Below are positions 1 through 5,949 of a stretch of 8,856 bases of DNA, one piece after another. The DNA comes from Bacillota bacterium (lineage in GTDB: Bacteria; Bacillota_E; Sulfobacillia; Sulfobacillales; Sulfobacillaceae). The notes under the pieces are model-generated. The model ran no database searches and had not been told where the DNA came from. It saw nothing but the letters and a program-made list of their open reading frames with translations. The stretch lies in the NCBI GenBank assembly GCA_021820165.1, contig JAKADW010000071.1, positions 1 to 8,856 on the forward strand, read 5' to 3'. How positions within the stretch are numbered: the stretch's first letter is position 1; each line of letters opens with the position of its first letter. A program made the translations under genes and the position numbers.

Positions 1-2
1 AT

Positions 3-614
3 CCGGGTCAGCCGGGTATTGCCACGGCGTGGGTGGACATTGAGTCTCCCGATCCGGTCCCGAGGGGATTTAACCATATCTTTGGCTACCCAATTACGGC
101 CGACTTCCCGACGGTGGAGAAGCTGTCAGACGTCCGGGTGCGTCTTTATGCAAACGGGCATCGGGTTCCCGTGGTGGTGGACCGGCCGTCCGTTCACGAC
201 ATGGGGGACAATCAGATTGGTATTGTGCCGAAACATCCGCTGACGCCCGAAACGCTACAAACGGTGGATCTTATGGCGTGGGGCCAATTCTATAACGGAA
301 CCGCGAGTCGCATTGCCATTCATTGGAGCTTTGGCACCGGTCAAGCTCGCCAGTCGCTGGCTGCATCGGTCATGTCACCCGAGATGGTACGGATTTTAGA
401 TGTGAATGCCGGATCGGGCACGGCCCAAGCTGGCCAATCCATCACCCTATACCGGCGAAATTCCACCAACGTATTGACCCGGGTTCAATCGGGAATCACC
501 AATCAGGAGGGGATGTGGACGGTGAGGCGAATGGCAGCAACACCCGGCCTCTACGAGGCGGTCAGTGCCAGCAAGAACGCCGTGGTATTCTGGTGGGGAT
601 CCCATGAGTTCTGA
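3..614 (+). CDS. CAP/SCP-type secreted protein, C-terminal part (5' end outside window)
   Basis: The frame is open to the left edge, so only the last 203 residues are visible; the first in-window start (GTG at 33) is internal. The segment reads PGQPGIATAW, then ESPDPVPRG, GYPITADF, IGIVPKHPLTPETLQTVDL and IHWSFGTG. This is the beta-sandwich region that follows the CAP (SCP/PR-1) domain in many Firmicutes extracellular proteins, whose usual pattern is PGQ, PDP, GYPI, P-x-PL-x-P-x-T-x-Y-x-V and W-x-F-x-T. The last ~75 residues (from VRILDVNAGSG) look like an Ig-like add-on with the hallmark EGMWTV then TPGLYEAV. The protein should be exported and act outside the membrane or in the wall; the signal peptide and CAP domain would lie upstream of the window. 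No catalytic role can be read here. The stop overlaps the next gene by 11 bp. The family call is by pattern and fairly confident, the function is not. Confidence 0.65.
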   Translation, partial: PGQPGIATAWVDIESPDPVPRGFNHIFGYPITADFPTVEKLSDVRVRLYANGHRVPVVVDRPSVHDMGDNQIGIVPKHPLTPETLQTVDLMAWGQFYNGTASRIAIHWSFGTGQARQSLAASVMSPEMVRILDVNAGSGTAQAGQSITLYRRNSTNVLTRVQSGITNQEGMWTVRRMAATPGLYEAVSASKNAVVFWWGSHEF

Positions 615-1434
615 TTTTCCCTGTCAATTCGTGACGTTGCCAAACGGGGTGACACTTGCCTATATGGAATCTGGGCAGGGCGACCCGATCGTCTGGATTC
701 ATGGGATGGGCGCCTATCGCGAGACATTTCATCATCTTTTCGAGGAACAGCCGGTGCCAGGCCAATATTTGGCCCTCGATCTGCCCGGGTTCGGCCACTC
801 CGGACACCTTCCGCAGCGTCACCGATTGGTGGACTATGCCGAGGCCATTGTGGGGTTTCTGGATGCGGTGGGCCTACCTCGGGCCACCTTGATCGGGCAT
901 TCATTTGGCGGCATGGTTGCGGGCGAGACGGTCGCCCGCTTTCCCGACCGGGTGCGGGGCGTGGTCTTTGTCTCGTCTGCCGGATGGTTTTTTCCGGAAA
1001 ACGCACTGTCGCCCACCCCTTACGAGTGGGTCAACCGCATTGGCATCTGGATTACCGGGATGAATTTTTTCGGGGGCCAAATGATGAAGGCGCTGGGAGT
1101 CAATCCCGACACCCTTTCCCGCGGCGACCGGCGGCGATTTCAATGGGGATGGCGCCACGCCTATGAGATGGCCCGCATGGGAACCTTTTATGATAGTCCC
1201 AACTTTTGTGATCGGGTGGTCGCCAGTGGGCGTCCATTGGCAGCCATTCATGGCAGCCGCGATCTCTTATTTCCTTTAGCCCGCGTCGAGGCGGCCATCG
1301 ACGAGCGCTTTCCTCTAAAGGTGATCGATGGCGCGGGCCATGTGCCCTTCTTTTCACACCCGGAAGCCTTTACGACCGCGCTTCGGGCGTGTGTTCAGCA
1401 TCTTTTTCAAGACCCGCATAATGACACCGAGTGA
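604..1434 (+). CDS. alpha/beta hydrolase
   Basis: This encodes 276 residues with a full alpha/beta-hydrolase fold signature. The oxyanion-loop motif is WIHGMG (H33-G34), followed by LALDLPGFGHS (about 56-66), the nucleophile elbow GHSFGG with Ser100, the acid Asp220 in HGSRDLLFP, and the catalytic His246 in GAGHVPFF. A cap region lies between about 128 and 205. It is a cytosolic serine hydrolase; no signal peptide is visible. Length is normal for the family, and the substrate (ester, lactone, C-C bond or halide) cannot be told. I chose ATG 604, preceded by GGTGGGG five bases upstream, because the family fold begins right after it. A GTG at 565 is possible but would add 13 unlikely residues inside the upstream gene. 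The ATG sits in ATGAGTTCTGA, overlapping the upstream stop, so translation is probably coupled. The 3' end overlaps the convergent FMN gene by 65 bp. Confidence 0.88.
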   Translation: MSSDFPCQFVTLPNGVTLAYMESGQGDPIVWIHGMGAYRETFHHLFEEQPVPGQYLALDLPGFGHSGHLPQRHRLVDYAEAIVGFLDAVGLPRATLIGHSFGGMVAGETVARFPDRVRGVVFVSSAGWFFPENALSPTPYEWVNRIGIWITGMNFFGGQMMKALGVNPDTLSRGDRRRFQWGWRHAYEMARMGTFYDSPNFCDRVVASGRPLAAIHGSRDLLFPLARVEAAIDERFPLKVIDGAGHVPFFSHPEAFTTALRACVQHLFQDPHNDTE

Positions 1435-2782
1435 TGCGGGCAATTTCCGGGTCCAATGAGGACAAGTCTTGGAGCGACAGGTCGTGAACACTCCGGTGCC
1501 CCATGGTGCGGATCGCCAAGGTCATCTCCTTGCGACAGCTTTCGAGAAAATGATGAAGGCCACGCGCCGCCTCGTCAACGTGCAGGGGGATGCGGGGCTT
1601 GGAGCGATAGAAGACCAGATCGGTCGGGGGGTAGAAGGGGACGGTACGGGTAATTTGATAATGGGCTAGGGCAAACATGGCGATGGTGCCCAACCCTACG
1701 GCGTCTGCACCCATGGCATAAGCTTTCAGAAAATCACCCGGTTCCCGGAATCCTCCGGAAATGAGCAAGTCGACATCGTCCCTAGTATGGGTAATCTTTA
1801 AGTGGTGGATGGCACGGGCGAGCGCCATGATGCTTGGAATCCCGAAGTGGTCAGAGAGCGTGATGGGCGCGTTCCCGGTGGCCCCTTCGGTGCCATCGAT
1901 GACAATCACGTCAACTTTGGCATCCAGCGCCACGTCGATGTCTCGTTCCAGCTCATCACCCGCTCCCATCTTCAGCGCAATAGGGATTCCGGGCACCTTG
2001 GAGCGCAGGTAATCCACCACTTCGGGAAGGGTGCTGGGGTGCCCGGGTTCATGAAGGTACAAATCGGCATGGATGATGGGCGCTTGATCGGGTTCAAGGT
2101 GCATCAGACGCTTGATTTCTGGGCCGACGCCTTCGGGAGTGGCGACGACTGCACTCCCCGGTTGGGCGCCCTGACCGACTTGAACCTCCAGCATATCGGC
2201 CTGTTGAAGGATGTCGGGATCGCGATTCCACGACCAGCGGCCAAATTGCAGCACGTAATGGGAGCAAAGCTGCCGTTCCTCCTCAAGAAAAGGACCTTGA
2301 CCGGAATTGAGCGGAATGTGGCTGTCCCTTGATGCTCGGGCCAACGCTAAACGGGCCTCTTTAGTGAGAGCTAGGCCATAGGCCATGCCAGAAATGTAGA
2401 GCGGCATGGAGAAGGTGAGCGGCTTCTGGCATTTTTTTCCCAACGTGACACCGAGGTCCACGGGCTCAGTATCGAGGACTGGGCGCCGTGCCAACTGCGC
2501 CGGAACCAGCGCCAAATCGTCAAAGCCGTGAACAGGCCGCGCCGAGCCCATGGGGCGGATAACGATGTCGCCGGAATTCGATCGTAGCGAGGAATAGATG
2601 AAGTCAATGGGTGGGGTAGAGCGCATCGACACATAAAGTTCCGCCAACGTGTCGCTCATGGGTCGGGTGAGGATGTTCTCGATGAACTTTCGGGAAAACC
2701 AGGGAAGAGCCAATACCAGCAAGATACCGCCCAGCGCCAAGACAATCAGGGCGGCAATGAGGACCAGAAAAAACAACGCCAT
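1370..2782 (-). CDS. FMN-binding glutamate-synthase-like membrane protein (YerD-like)
   Basis: This encodes 470 residues. Residues 2-28 form one hydrophobic N-terminal helix, so the protein is probably membrane-anchored with its domain in the cytosol. Residues from about 70 to 450 match the FMN-binding central domain of glutamate synthase: MPLYISGMAYGLALTKEA (126-143), LNSGQGP (158-164), QVGQGAQPGS (201-210), ALKMGAG (269-275), VIVIDGTEGATGNAP (292-306) and LISGGF (340-345) followed by GADAVGLGT. It lacks the N-terminal glutaminase domain and the C-H-x-N-x-C-P [3Fe-4S] loop of GltB; that spot reads AHYQITRTVPFYPPTDLV instead. Only four cysteines are present (118, 173, 416, 453). This matches the short Bacillus YerD type, whose reaction is unsettled; I infer a flavin oxidoreductase, not a complete GOGAT. 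The start ATG has only a weak ribosome binding site and lies 12 bases after a 9-bp-arm inverted repeat. It is 158 bp downstream of the wHTH gene on the same strand. Confidence 0.87.
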   Translation of the reverse strand: MALFFLVLIAALIVLALGGILLVLALPWFSRKFIENILTRPMSDTLAELYVSMRSTPPIDFIYSSLRSNSGDIVIRPMGSARPVHGFDDLALVPAQLARRPVLDTEPVDLGVTLGKKCQKPLTFSMPLYISGMAYGLALTKEARLALARASRDSHIPLNSGQGPFLEEERQLCSHYVLQFGRWSWNRDPDILQQADMLEVQVGQGAQPGSAVVATPEGVGPEIKRLMHLEPDQAPIIHADLYLHEPGHPSTLPEVVDYLRSKVPGIPIALKMGAGDELERDIDVALDAKVDVIVIDGTEGATGNAPITLSDHFGIPSIMALARAIHHLKITHTRDDVDLLISGGFREPGDFLKAYAMGADAVGLGTIAMFALAHYQITRTVPFYPPTDLVFYRSKPRIPLHVDEAARGLHHFLESCRKEMTLAIRTMGHRSVHDLSLQDLSSLDPEIARITRCHYAGLEKDAEHTPEARS

Positions 2783-2794
2783 CGCCCACTTTCA

Positions 2795-2818
2795 GGGAAG
2801 TCTTCCAGTAGACTTCCC
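2795..2818. promoter_or_regulatory. 24-bp inverted repeat upstream of the FMN gene
   Basis: Arms GGGAAGTCT (2795-2803) and AGACTTCCC (2810-2818) are perfectly complementary over 9 bp with a 6-base centre. On the minus strand the repeat ends 12 bases before the ATG of the FMN protein. There is no T-run on either side, so it is not an ordinary intrinsic terminator. It could be a dimeric repressor operator, or a 5'-UTR hairpin that limits access to the weak ribosome binding site. Which one cannot be told from sequence. Confidence 0.6.
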
Positions 2819-2940
2819 CGATGGTGGGGGCTTCATCCGTGACAACGGGTCGAAACGAAGGCATTGCGCGGGGGTATCGTCGGTATAGGTAGACCGCAGC
2901 CCCACGCCATGGGACTCGGGTGGGGGATCAAGGAGAACAC

Positions 2941-3387
2941 CTAAGTGAATATCGGCATCGCACCTTCGTCACAACAGCGCGCAATGCCAGCCAAACCGAG
3001 TCGTTGGCGAATCTCGGTAAGTAGAGCGGCCGCCGCTGGAATACAGGGACATTCCCGCATGACTTCGTTCAGCCAGAAGCCAGCTTCTGCGAGGGCACCG
3101 TGTGACAAAGCCCATTCGGCCCGCTCATAATAGACGTGAACGGGATGGACCAGTAGCGCGAGAACGGAGCGTTTGCCCCGTCCCGCTCGGGGTGTCCAGC
3201 GGAGTAAGCCCCAGCTCTCCAGCCGCTGCACTGATTCTTGAGCGGCACGCTCGGAGCACTCCCACAGTGTGGCCAACTCCGCCATCGTCATGGCCGTCGG
3301 ATTGGCTATCTGGTCGGGTGCTCCGTCGTGAATCGCGTGGGCTAGATGGATATACCGGTTAAAGAAGATGTCCCCCTTAGGATCCAT
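2941..3387 (-). CDS. short winged-HTH protein, SgrR N-terminal type, with cysteine pairs
   Basis: This encodes 148 residues. Residues about 33-79 form a winged helix-turn-helix: MAELATLWECSERAAQESVQRL, then ESWGLLRW and a wing GRGKRSVLALL. The spacing and the L-x-W...GRGKRS signature resemble the N-terminal DNA-binding domain of SgrR-type regulators. Those normally continue into a large solute-binding domain, but here that domain is absent. The ~65-residue tail is helical and carries C113-P-C115 and the vicinal pair C138-C139; C44 sits in the HTH. I infer a DNA-binding regulator, possibly thiol or metal responsive. The start is clear: GGGAGGTG lies five bases before the ATG. It begins 16 bp after the stop of the ArsI/CadI gene, so the two form an operon. 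Regulation of that operon is the obvious guess, but no target site is proven. Fold call is moderate, sensing role is speculative. Confidence 0.7.
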   Translation of the reverse strand: MDPKGDIFFNRYIHLAHAIHDGAPDQIANPTAMTMAELATLWECSERAAQESVQRLESWGLLRWTPRAGRGKRSVLALLVHPVHVYYERAEWALSHGALAEAGFWLNEVMRECPCIPAAAALLTEIRQRLGLAGIARCCDEGAMPIFT

Positions 3388-3403
3388 CCCGCCACCTCCC
3401 TAC

Positions 3404-3820
3404 TTAAGATGTTTCTGCACAACACTCGGTATCGTTCGCGGCGTGCTCTCCTTCCAAAAAGCGCTCGCGTACCCAAAACACTTCCCACCGATGCCCGTCC
3501 GGATCGCGCACCCAAAACTTCTCCTGACGCGCGTAGCAACAGAGCGAGTCCACTTCGATCTCGGGCTTCAGACCGGATGCCCGAACTCGGTTCATTGTCT
3601 GGTTGACCGTGGGGAGATCGCGCACTTCAATGCCAAAATGGTGCGCGGATTCGGGCACCGGACTCCGCTCAGTTAGGGCCAAATTCAGAGCCGGGTCCTC
3701 TAACAAAAATTGCGCGTAGCCTGGGAGCACCCGAAACGGTGCTACGCCGAAAAAGGCTTGATAGAAGTGGACCGCCTCATTAACGCTGGAAACATCCAAT
3801 GCGATATGGGTTTTTGCCAT
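3404..3820 (-). CDS. ArsI/CadI-family VOC metalloenzyme
   Basis: This encodes 138 residues of the vicinal-oxygen-chelate (glyoxalase/dioxygenase) fold. Metal ligands are visible as H5 (KTHIALDV), H61 (SAHHFGIEV) and E113 (HRWEVFW). The family-specific vicinal pair C94-C95 lies in SLCCYARQEKFWVRDPDG, matching the ArsI/CadI signature CCYA-x-x-x-K-x-W-x-x-DP-x-G-x-x-WE. A second CC pair (133-134) sits in the C-terminal tail, as in CadI-type members. Characterised ArsI proteins are Fe(II) C-As lyases that demethylate organoarsenicals such as MMA(III); CadI is cadmium-induced. Which substrate applies here is not shown by sequence, and no arsM, arsR or arsenite pump is visible in the window. The start is well supported: AAGGAGGTG lies eight bases before the ATG. 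It is the first gene of a minus-strand operon with the wHTH gene. Confidence 0.85.
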   Translation of the reverse strand: MAKTHIALDVSSVNEAVHFYQAFFGVAPFRVLPGYAQFLLEDPALNLALTERSPVPESAHHFGIEVRDLPTVNQTMNRVRASGLKPEIEVDSLCCYARQEKFWVRDPDGHRWEVFWVRERFLEGEHAANDTECCAETS

Positions 3821-4073
3821 GTGATCAGCACCTCCTTGTTATTCCAATTTCAGCATAGCCGTGTGGGCCCTTCCAAAAAAGTGAGAGATGTGCCGCGATG
3901 CTGCGCCTTATTCGGATCCCCTCAAGCATTTCACCATGCGACCATGATAACCGTGAGTGGTCAACCTGGGGTAGGCTACGGACATTTTTCCTTGCCGGGC
4001 GAGTTGTTCGGATGCCCGTAGGGGGTTAGGCGGTTTCGCGCCCAGGTCCTTCATGCCGAATCATGGGCAAAAA

Positions 4074-4118
4074 TTGGCGAAACAAAAGGGTTTTCCGATA
4101 TTTTCCCGCCAATAAAAT
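4074..4118 (+). promoter_or_regulatory. candidate housekeeping promoter for the sigma operon
   Basis: Two overlapping sigma-A-like readings are possible. One is TTGGCG (4074-4079), 17 bases, then GATATT (4097-4102). The other is TTTTCC (4091-4096), 16 bases, then TAAAAT (4113-4118), which has a 5/6 match to the -10 consensus. Both would start transcription some 40-60 bases before the ribosome-binding purine tract. Neither is a strong match at -35. Confidence 0.3.
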
Positions 4119-4122
4119 TTGT

Positions 4123-4148
4123 TGTACCATGGGTCGCGCCCCGCGCGT
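4123..4148 (+). promoter_or_regulatory. candidate ECF-type autoregulatory promoter
   Basis: TGTACC (4123-4128), a 17-base spacer and CGT (4146-4148) resemble the bipartite ECF promoter form (a -35 with an AAC-like core and a -10 CGT), set just upstream of the ECF sigma gene. Self-activation is common for such sigma factors. The -35 is imperfect (TAC where AAC is usual), so this is only a lead. Confidence 0.25.
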
Positions 4149-4167
4149 TATATGAGGCAGAAGGGAG

Positions 4168-4242
4168 ATGCGAACCCACGACCACGCACTCATTCAGTGC
4201 CAACGAGAGCATGGAGCGGCTCTTCGAGGCCCACGCCGATGA
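4168..4242 (+). other. short reading frame resembling the missing sigma N-terminus
   Basis: An ATG at 4168, with GAGG ten bases upstream, opens a 24-codon frame ending at TGA 4240-4242 and overlapping the sigma gene in another frame. Its DHALIQCQREHGAA resembles the first helix of ECF sigma factors (D-x-x-L-I-x-x-C-Q-x-G-D-x-x-A), which the annotated sigma frame lacks. It is either a coupled leader peptide or the N-terminus split off by a small deletion. A chance resemblance is possible for so short a stretch. Confidence 0.3.
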
Positions 4243-4693
4243 CGTGTTCCGTTATGCCGTCTACATGTTGGGCAATACTGCGGACGCCAAAGACGTGGTC
4301 CAGGACGTCTTCTTAAAAGCCTTTCGGGCATGGGATAACATGGGCGACCGATCGCATCCCAAAGCTTGGCTGTTGCACACCACTCGAAACCATTTGCGCG
4401 ACGTTATGAGGCGACAGAGGACACGGCGGAAATGGCAACAAAATGCGTGGGCGGCCCCGGAGTTTTTGGAGAGCCACGAGCCGGGTGTGGATCGCCAGAT
4501 TGACCTTGAGCGGGCCTTAGGGCGACTAAAGCCCGCGTTCCAGGAGGTGCTGGTGTTGCGTTTTTTCGAGGATTTGAGCATTGAGGAGACGGCACGGACA
4601 TTGCAGTGGACCGCGGGCAAAGTTCGTACCACGCAGCATCGGGCGCTCCAGAAGCTTGGCGAGTTGCTTGGAGGGGGTACGCAGGATGACTGA
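4211..4693 (+). CDS. ECF-type RNA polymerase sigma factor
   Basis: This encodes 160 residues from ATG 4211. Region 2 is at about 1-68: MERLFEAHADDVFRYAVYML, then DAKDVVQDVFLKAFRAW, PKAWLLHTTRNHLRD and a basic stretch. Region 4 is at about 98-152: LERALGRLKPAFQEVLVLRF, then DLSIEETARTLQWTAGKVRTTQHRALQKL, the -35-reading HTH. It is a cytosolic RNA polymerase subunit that redirects transcription in response to its anti-sigma partner. The start is doubtful. No good ribosome binding site precedes 4211, and family members usually have 12-17 more residues before the aligned F/M-E-x-L. The in-frame upstream codons stay open but offer no ATG, GTG or TTG. A purine tract AGAAGGGAG (4159-4167) lies too far upstream for 4211. 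The 3' end overlaps the anti-sigma-like gene by 8 bp, the usual arrangement for such pairs. Confidence 0.87.
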   Translation: MERLFEAHADDVFRYAVYMLGNTADAKDVVQDVFLKAFRAWDNMGDRSHPKAWLLHTTRNHLRDVMRRQRTRRKWQQNAWAAPEFLESHEPGVDRQIDLERALGRLKPAFQEVLVLRFFEDLSIEETARTLQWTAGKVRTTQHRALQKLGELLGGGTQDD

Positions 4694-5636
4694 TTATCGT
4701 GATCTCATGGATGAACTACACCATTTAGGCCAAGCCAAGTCGTCGCAAATCCGGTTGTCCCCAGGGGAAAAGCAACAGTTGCAGCAGGCTATCTGGGATC
4801 GAAGCCCACATGTCCGTGCACGGCCGCGAGGCCATGGCTGGTGGGTCGCCGTGGGTACCGGGTTCGCTGCCATCTTGGCCGTAGGTATCGGGCATTGGGT
4901 GATCGGACTGGGGCATTCCTCCCAGGCCACGGGGGAGCCGTCGTCCCCCGCCATCGCGATGAAGCATGATCGTCCCATATTGATTGACGCCCGCCCCTGG
5001 GACATTCTTATCTATCCCCGATTGCTGGATCCCGGACACTATCGGGTAGCGCTCCGTTATGATGGGAATAGGACCATCGCCGCGCCCCGCCTGATGTTTT
5101 CTTGGGGCCGCCACCATGCCCATGACTTGCTACCGTCTACGATTGGTTTGAACCGATCCCAGTTCTATACCGTGGCGGTCATTGGAAACGTCACATATTC
5201 TAGTACCCTTATCCATGAACCGCTGAAAATTCTATGGATGACTGGTCATACCCGGCATCAGACAGCGGTCAACCTCGGCCGTGGACGGGCCGTGCCCGTC
5301 ACCGATACGTTTTTCTACACGGGACGGACTAAAAAGTGGCGGATCAGCTATGCCGCCGAGACCATCCATGTGGGCAACAGGACGGTGCCGAAGGCCGTGA
5401 TTCGACTTCAGTATCGTGGCCCGGGGACGTTCGGGAAGTATGTTGAATATTCGCTGCAGGCGCCTTCCATCCGGCGCTTCCCAACAGTGGACGACACGTC
5501 GTCGTCGCCGACGACGCGCGTCTTGCGCGACCAGGTTCCCGTCGTATTGGGCCATCCTGCGCGAATGGTCCTGGAAGTCAAATGGGCAGGCCACAGGCAG
5601 CGTATCGTTCTTAAACCCCAGAGAGGAAACCGTTAA
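4686..5636 (+). CDS. membrane-anchored anti-sigma-like protein
   Basis: This encodes 316 residues. Residues 1-50 are a short, probably cytosolic helical segment (MTDYRDLMDELHHLG, then SPGEKQQLQQAIWDR). Residues about 51-75 form a single membrane helix (GWWVAVGTGFAAILAVGIG onward), and the remaining ~240 residues should be outside. The C-terminal half includes KKWRISYAAETIHVGNRTV and IRLQYRGPG, a beta-rich pattern seen in extracytoplasmic sensor domains of Firmicutes anti-sigma proteins. No cysteine occurs anywhere, so it is not a zinc anti-sigma factor with H-x3-C-x2-C. The start ATG 4686 has GGAGGGGGT upstream and overlaps the sigma stop (ATGACTGA). Position, overlap and topology make a sigma-regulating role likely, but sequence alone does not prove it. 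The signal sensed is unknown. An in-frame start further upstream inside the sigma gene is not supported. Confidence 0.72.
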   Translation: MTDYRDLMDELHHLGQAKSSQIRLSPGEKQQLQQAIWDRSPHVRARPRGHGWWVAVGTGFAAILAVGIGHWVIGLGHSSQATGEPSSPAIAMKHDRPILIDARPWDILIYPRLLDPGHYRVALRYDGNRTIAAPRLMFSWGRHHAHDLLPSTIGLNRSQFYTVAVIGNVTYSSTLIHEPLKILWMTGHTRHQTAVNLGRGRAVPVTDTFFYTGRTKKWRISYAAETIHVGNRTVPKAVIRLQYRGPGTFGKYVEYSLQAPSIRRFPTVDDTSSSPTTRVLRDQVPVVLGHPARMVLEVKWAGHRQRIVLKPQRGNR

Positions 5637-5949
5637 CGTAGTTGGAGGTGTTCCGGGTGCGGGCTAGGGAGTGTTCGGCGCGCTAGAACTGTAGCGAGTC
5701 GTTGCGGCTTCGGGGGCGACCGTGGGCGGGAATCCCCAAGCGAATGCGGTACGCTAGGGCTCTGGTGTTTCCGCCGCCATTTAGGGTCACACGCGTCGCC
5801 CAGGGTATGGATGGCAGGATAAGAGAAGCGGAGCCGATCCACATGAAGCCGCGGGACCCTCTCCAAACTCGCAATGGCGAGCTGGGGAATTTTCTAATAT
5901 CATGAAACTCAGTTTTCTTCGAATGGCACTGGTGTTATGAAGGGGACGA
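5637..5949. other. intergenic region, no recognised gene
   Basis: About 310 bp follow the anti-sigma-like gene without a credible gene. Short frames on both strands are arginine/proline-rich and have no ribosome binding site. Visible structures are an imperfect inverted repeat CCCAAGCG/CGCTAGGG (about 5738-5762, 7 of 8 pairs, next to GGGAATCCCC) and a small hairpin CTCGC-AATG-GCGAG (5868-5881) followed by a T-rich stretch (5890-5895). That hairpin is too short to call a terminator. TAATAT (5895-5900) could be a -10 for the next gene, but no -35 partner is clear. Confidence 0.5.

Larger units (their letters stand above)
3821..4167. other. divergent intergenic regulatory region
   Basis: This stretch holds no convincing gene; short open frames cross it but show no family pattern. 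It lies between the minus-strand ArsI operon and the plus-strand sigma factor, so it must hold divergent promoters. On the minus strand a TTGACC (3964 to 3959) could be a -35 box for arsI, but no good -10 box follows. The A/T-rich part 4068-4122 stands out from its GC-rich surroundings and is the likeliest promoter zone for the sigma operon. Confidence 0.6.

Noticed and set aside
551..1006. A 151-codon minus-strand frame inside the first hydrolase
   Set aside because: Shadow of a well-supported gene with a complete catalytic triad; arginine/proline-rich composition.
2604..2864. An 86-codon minus-strand frame starting upstream of the FMN gene
   Set aside because: It runs through the palindrome and then overlaps the FMN gene in another frame; no ribosome binding site and no recognisable pattern.
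2900..2925. CCCCAC/GTGGGG inverted repeat after the wHTH gene
   Set aside because: Only 6 bp per arm with a 14-base loop and no T-run; could be chance in GC-rich DNA.
3710..4021. A 103-codon plus-strand frame over the arsI start and intergenic region
   Set aside because: Overlaps the well-supported arsI start antisense and shows no family pattern.
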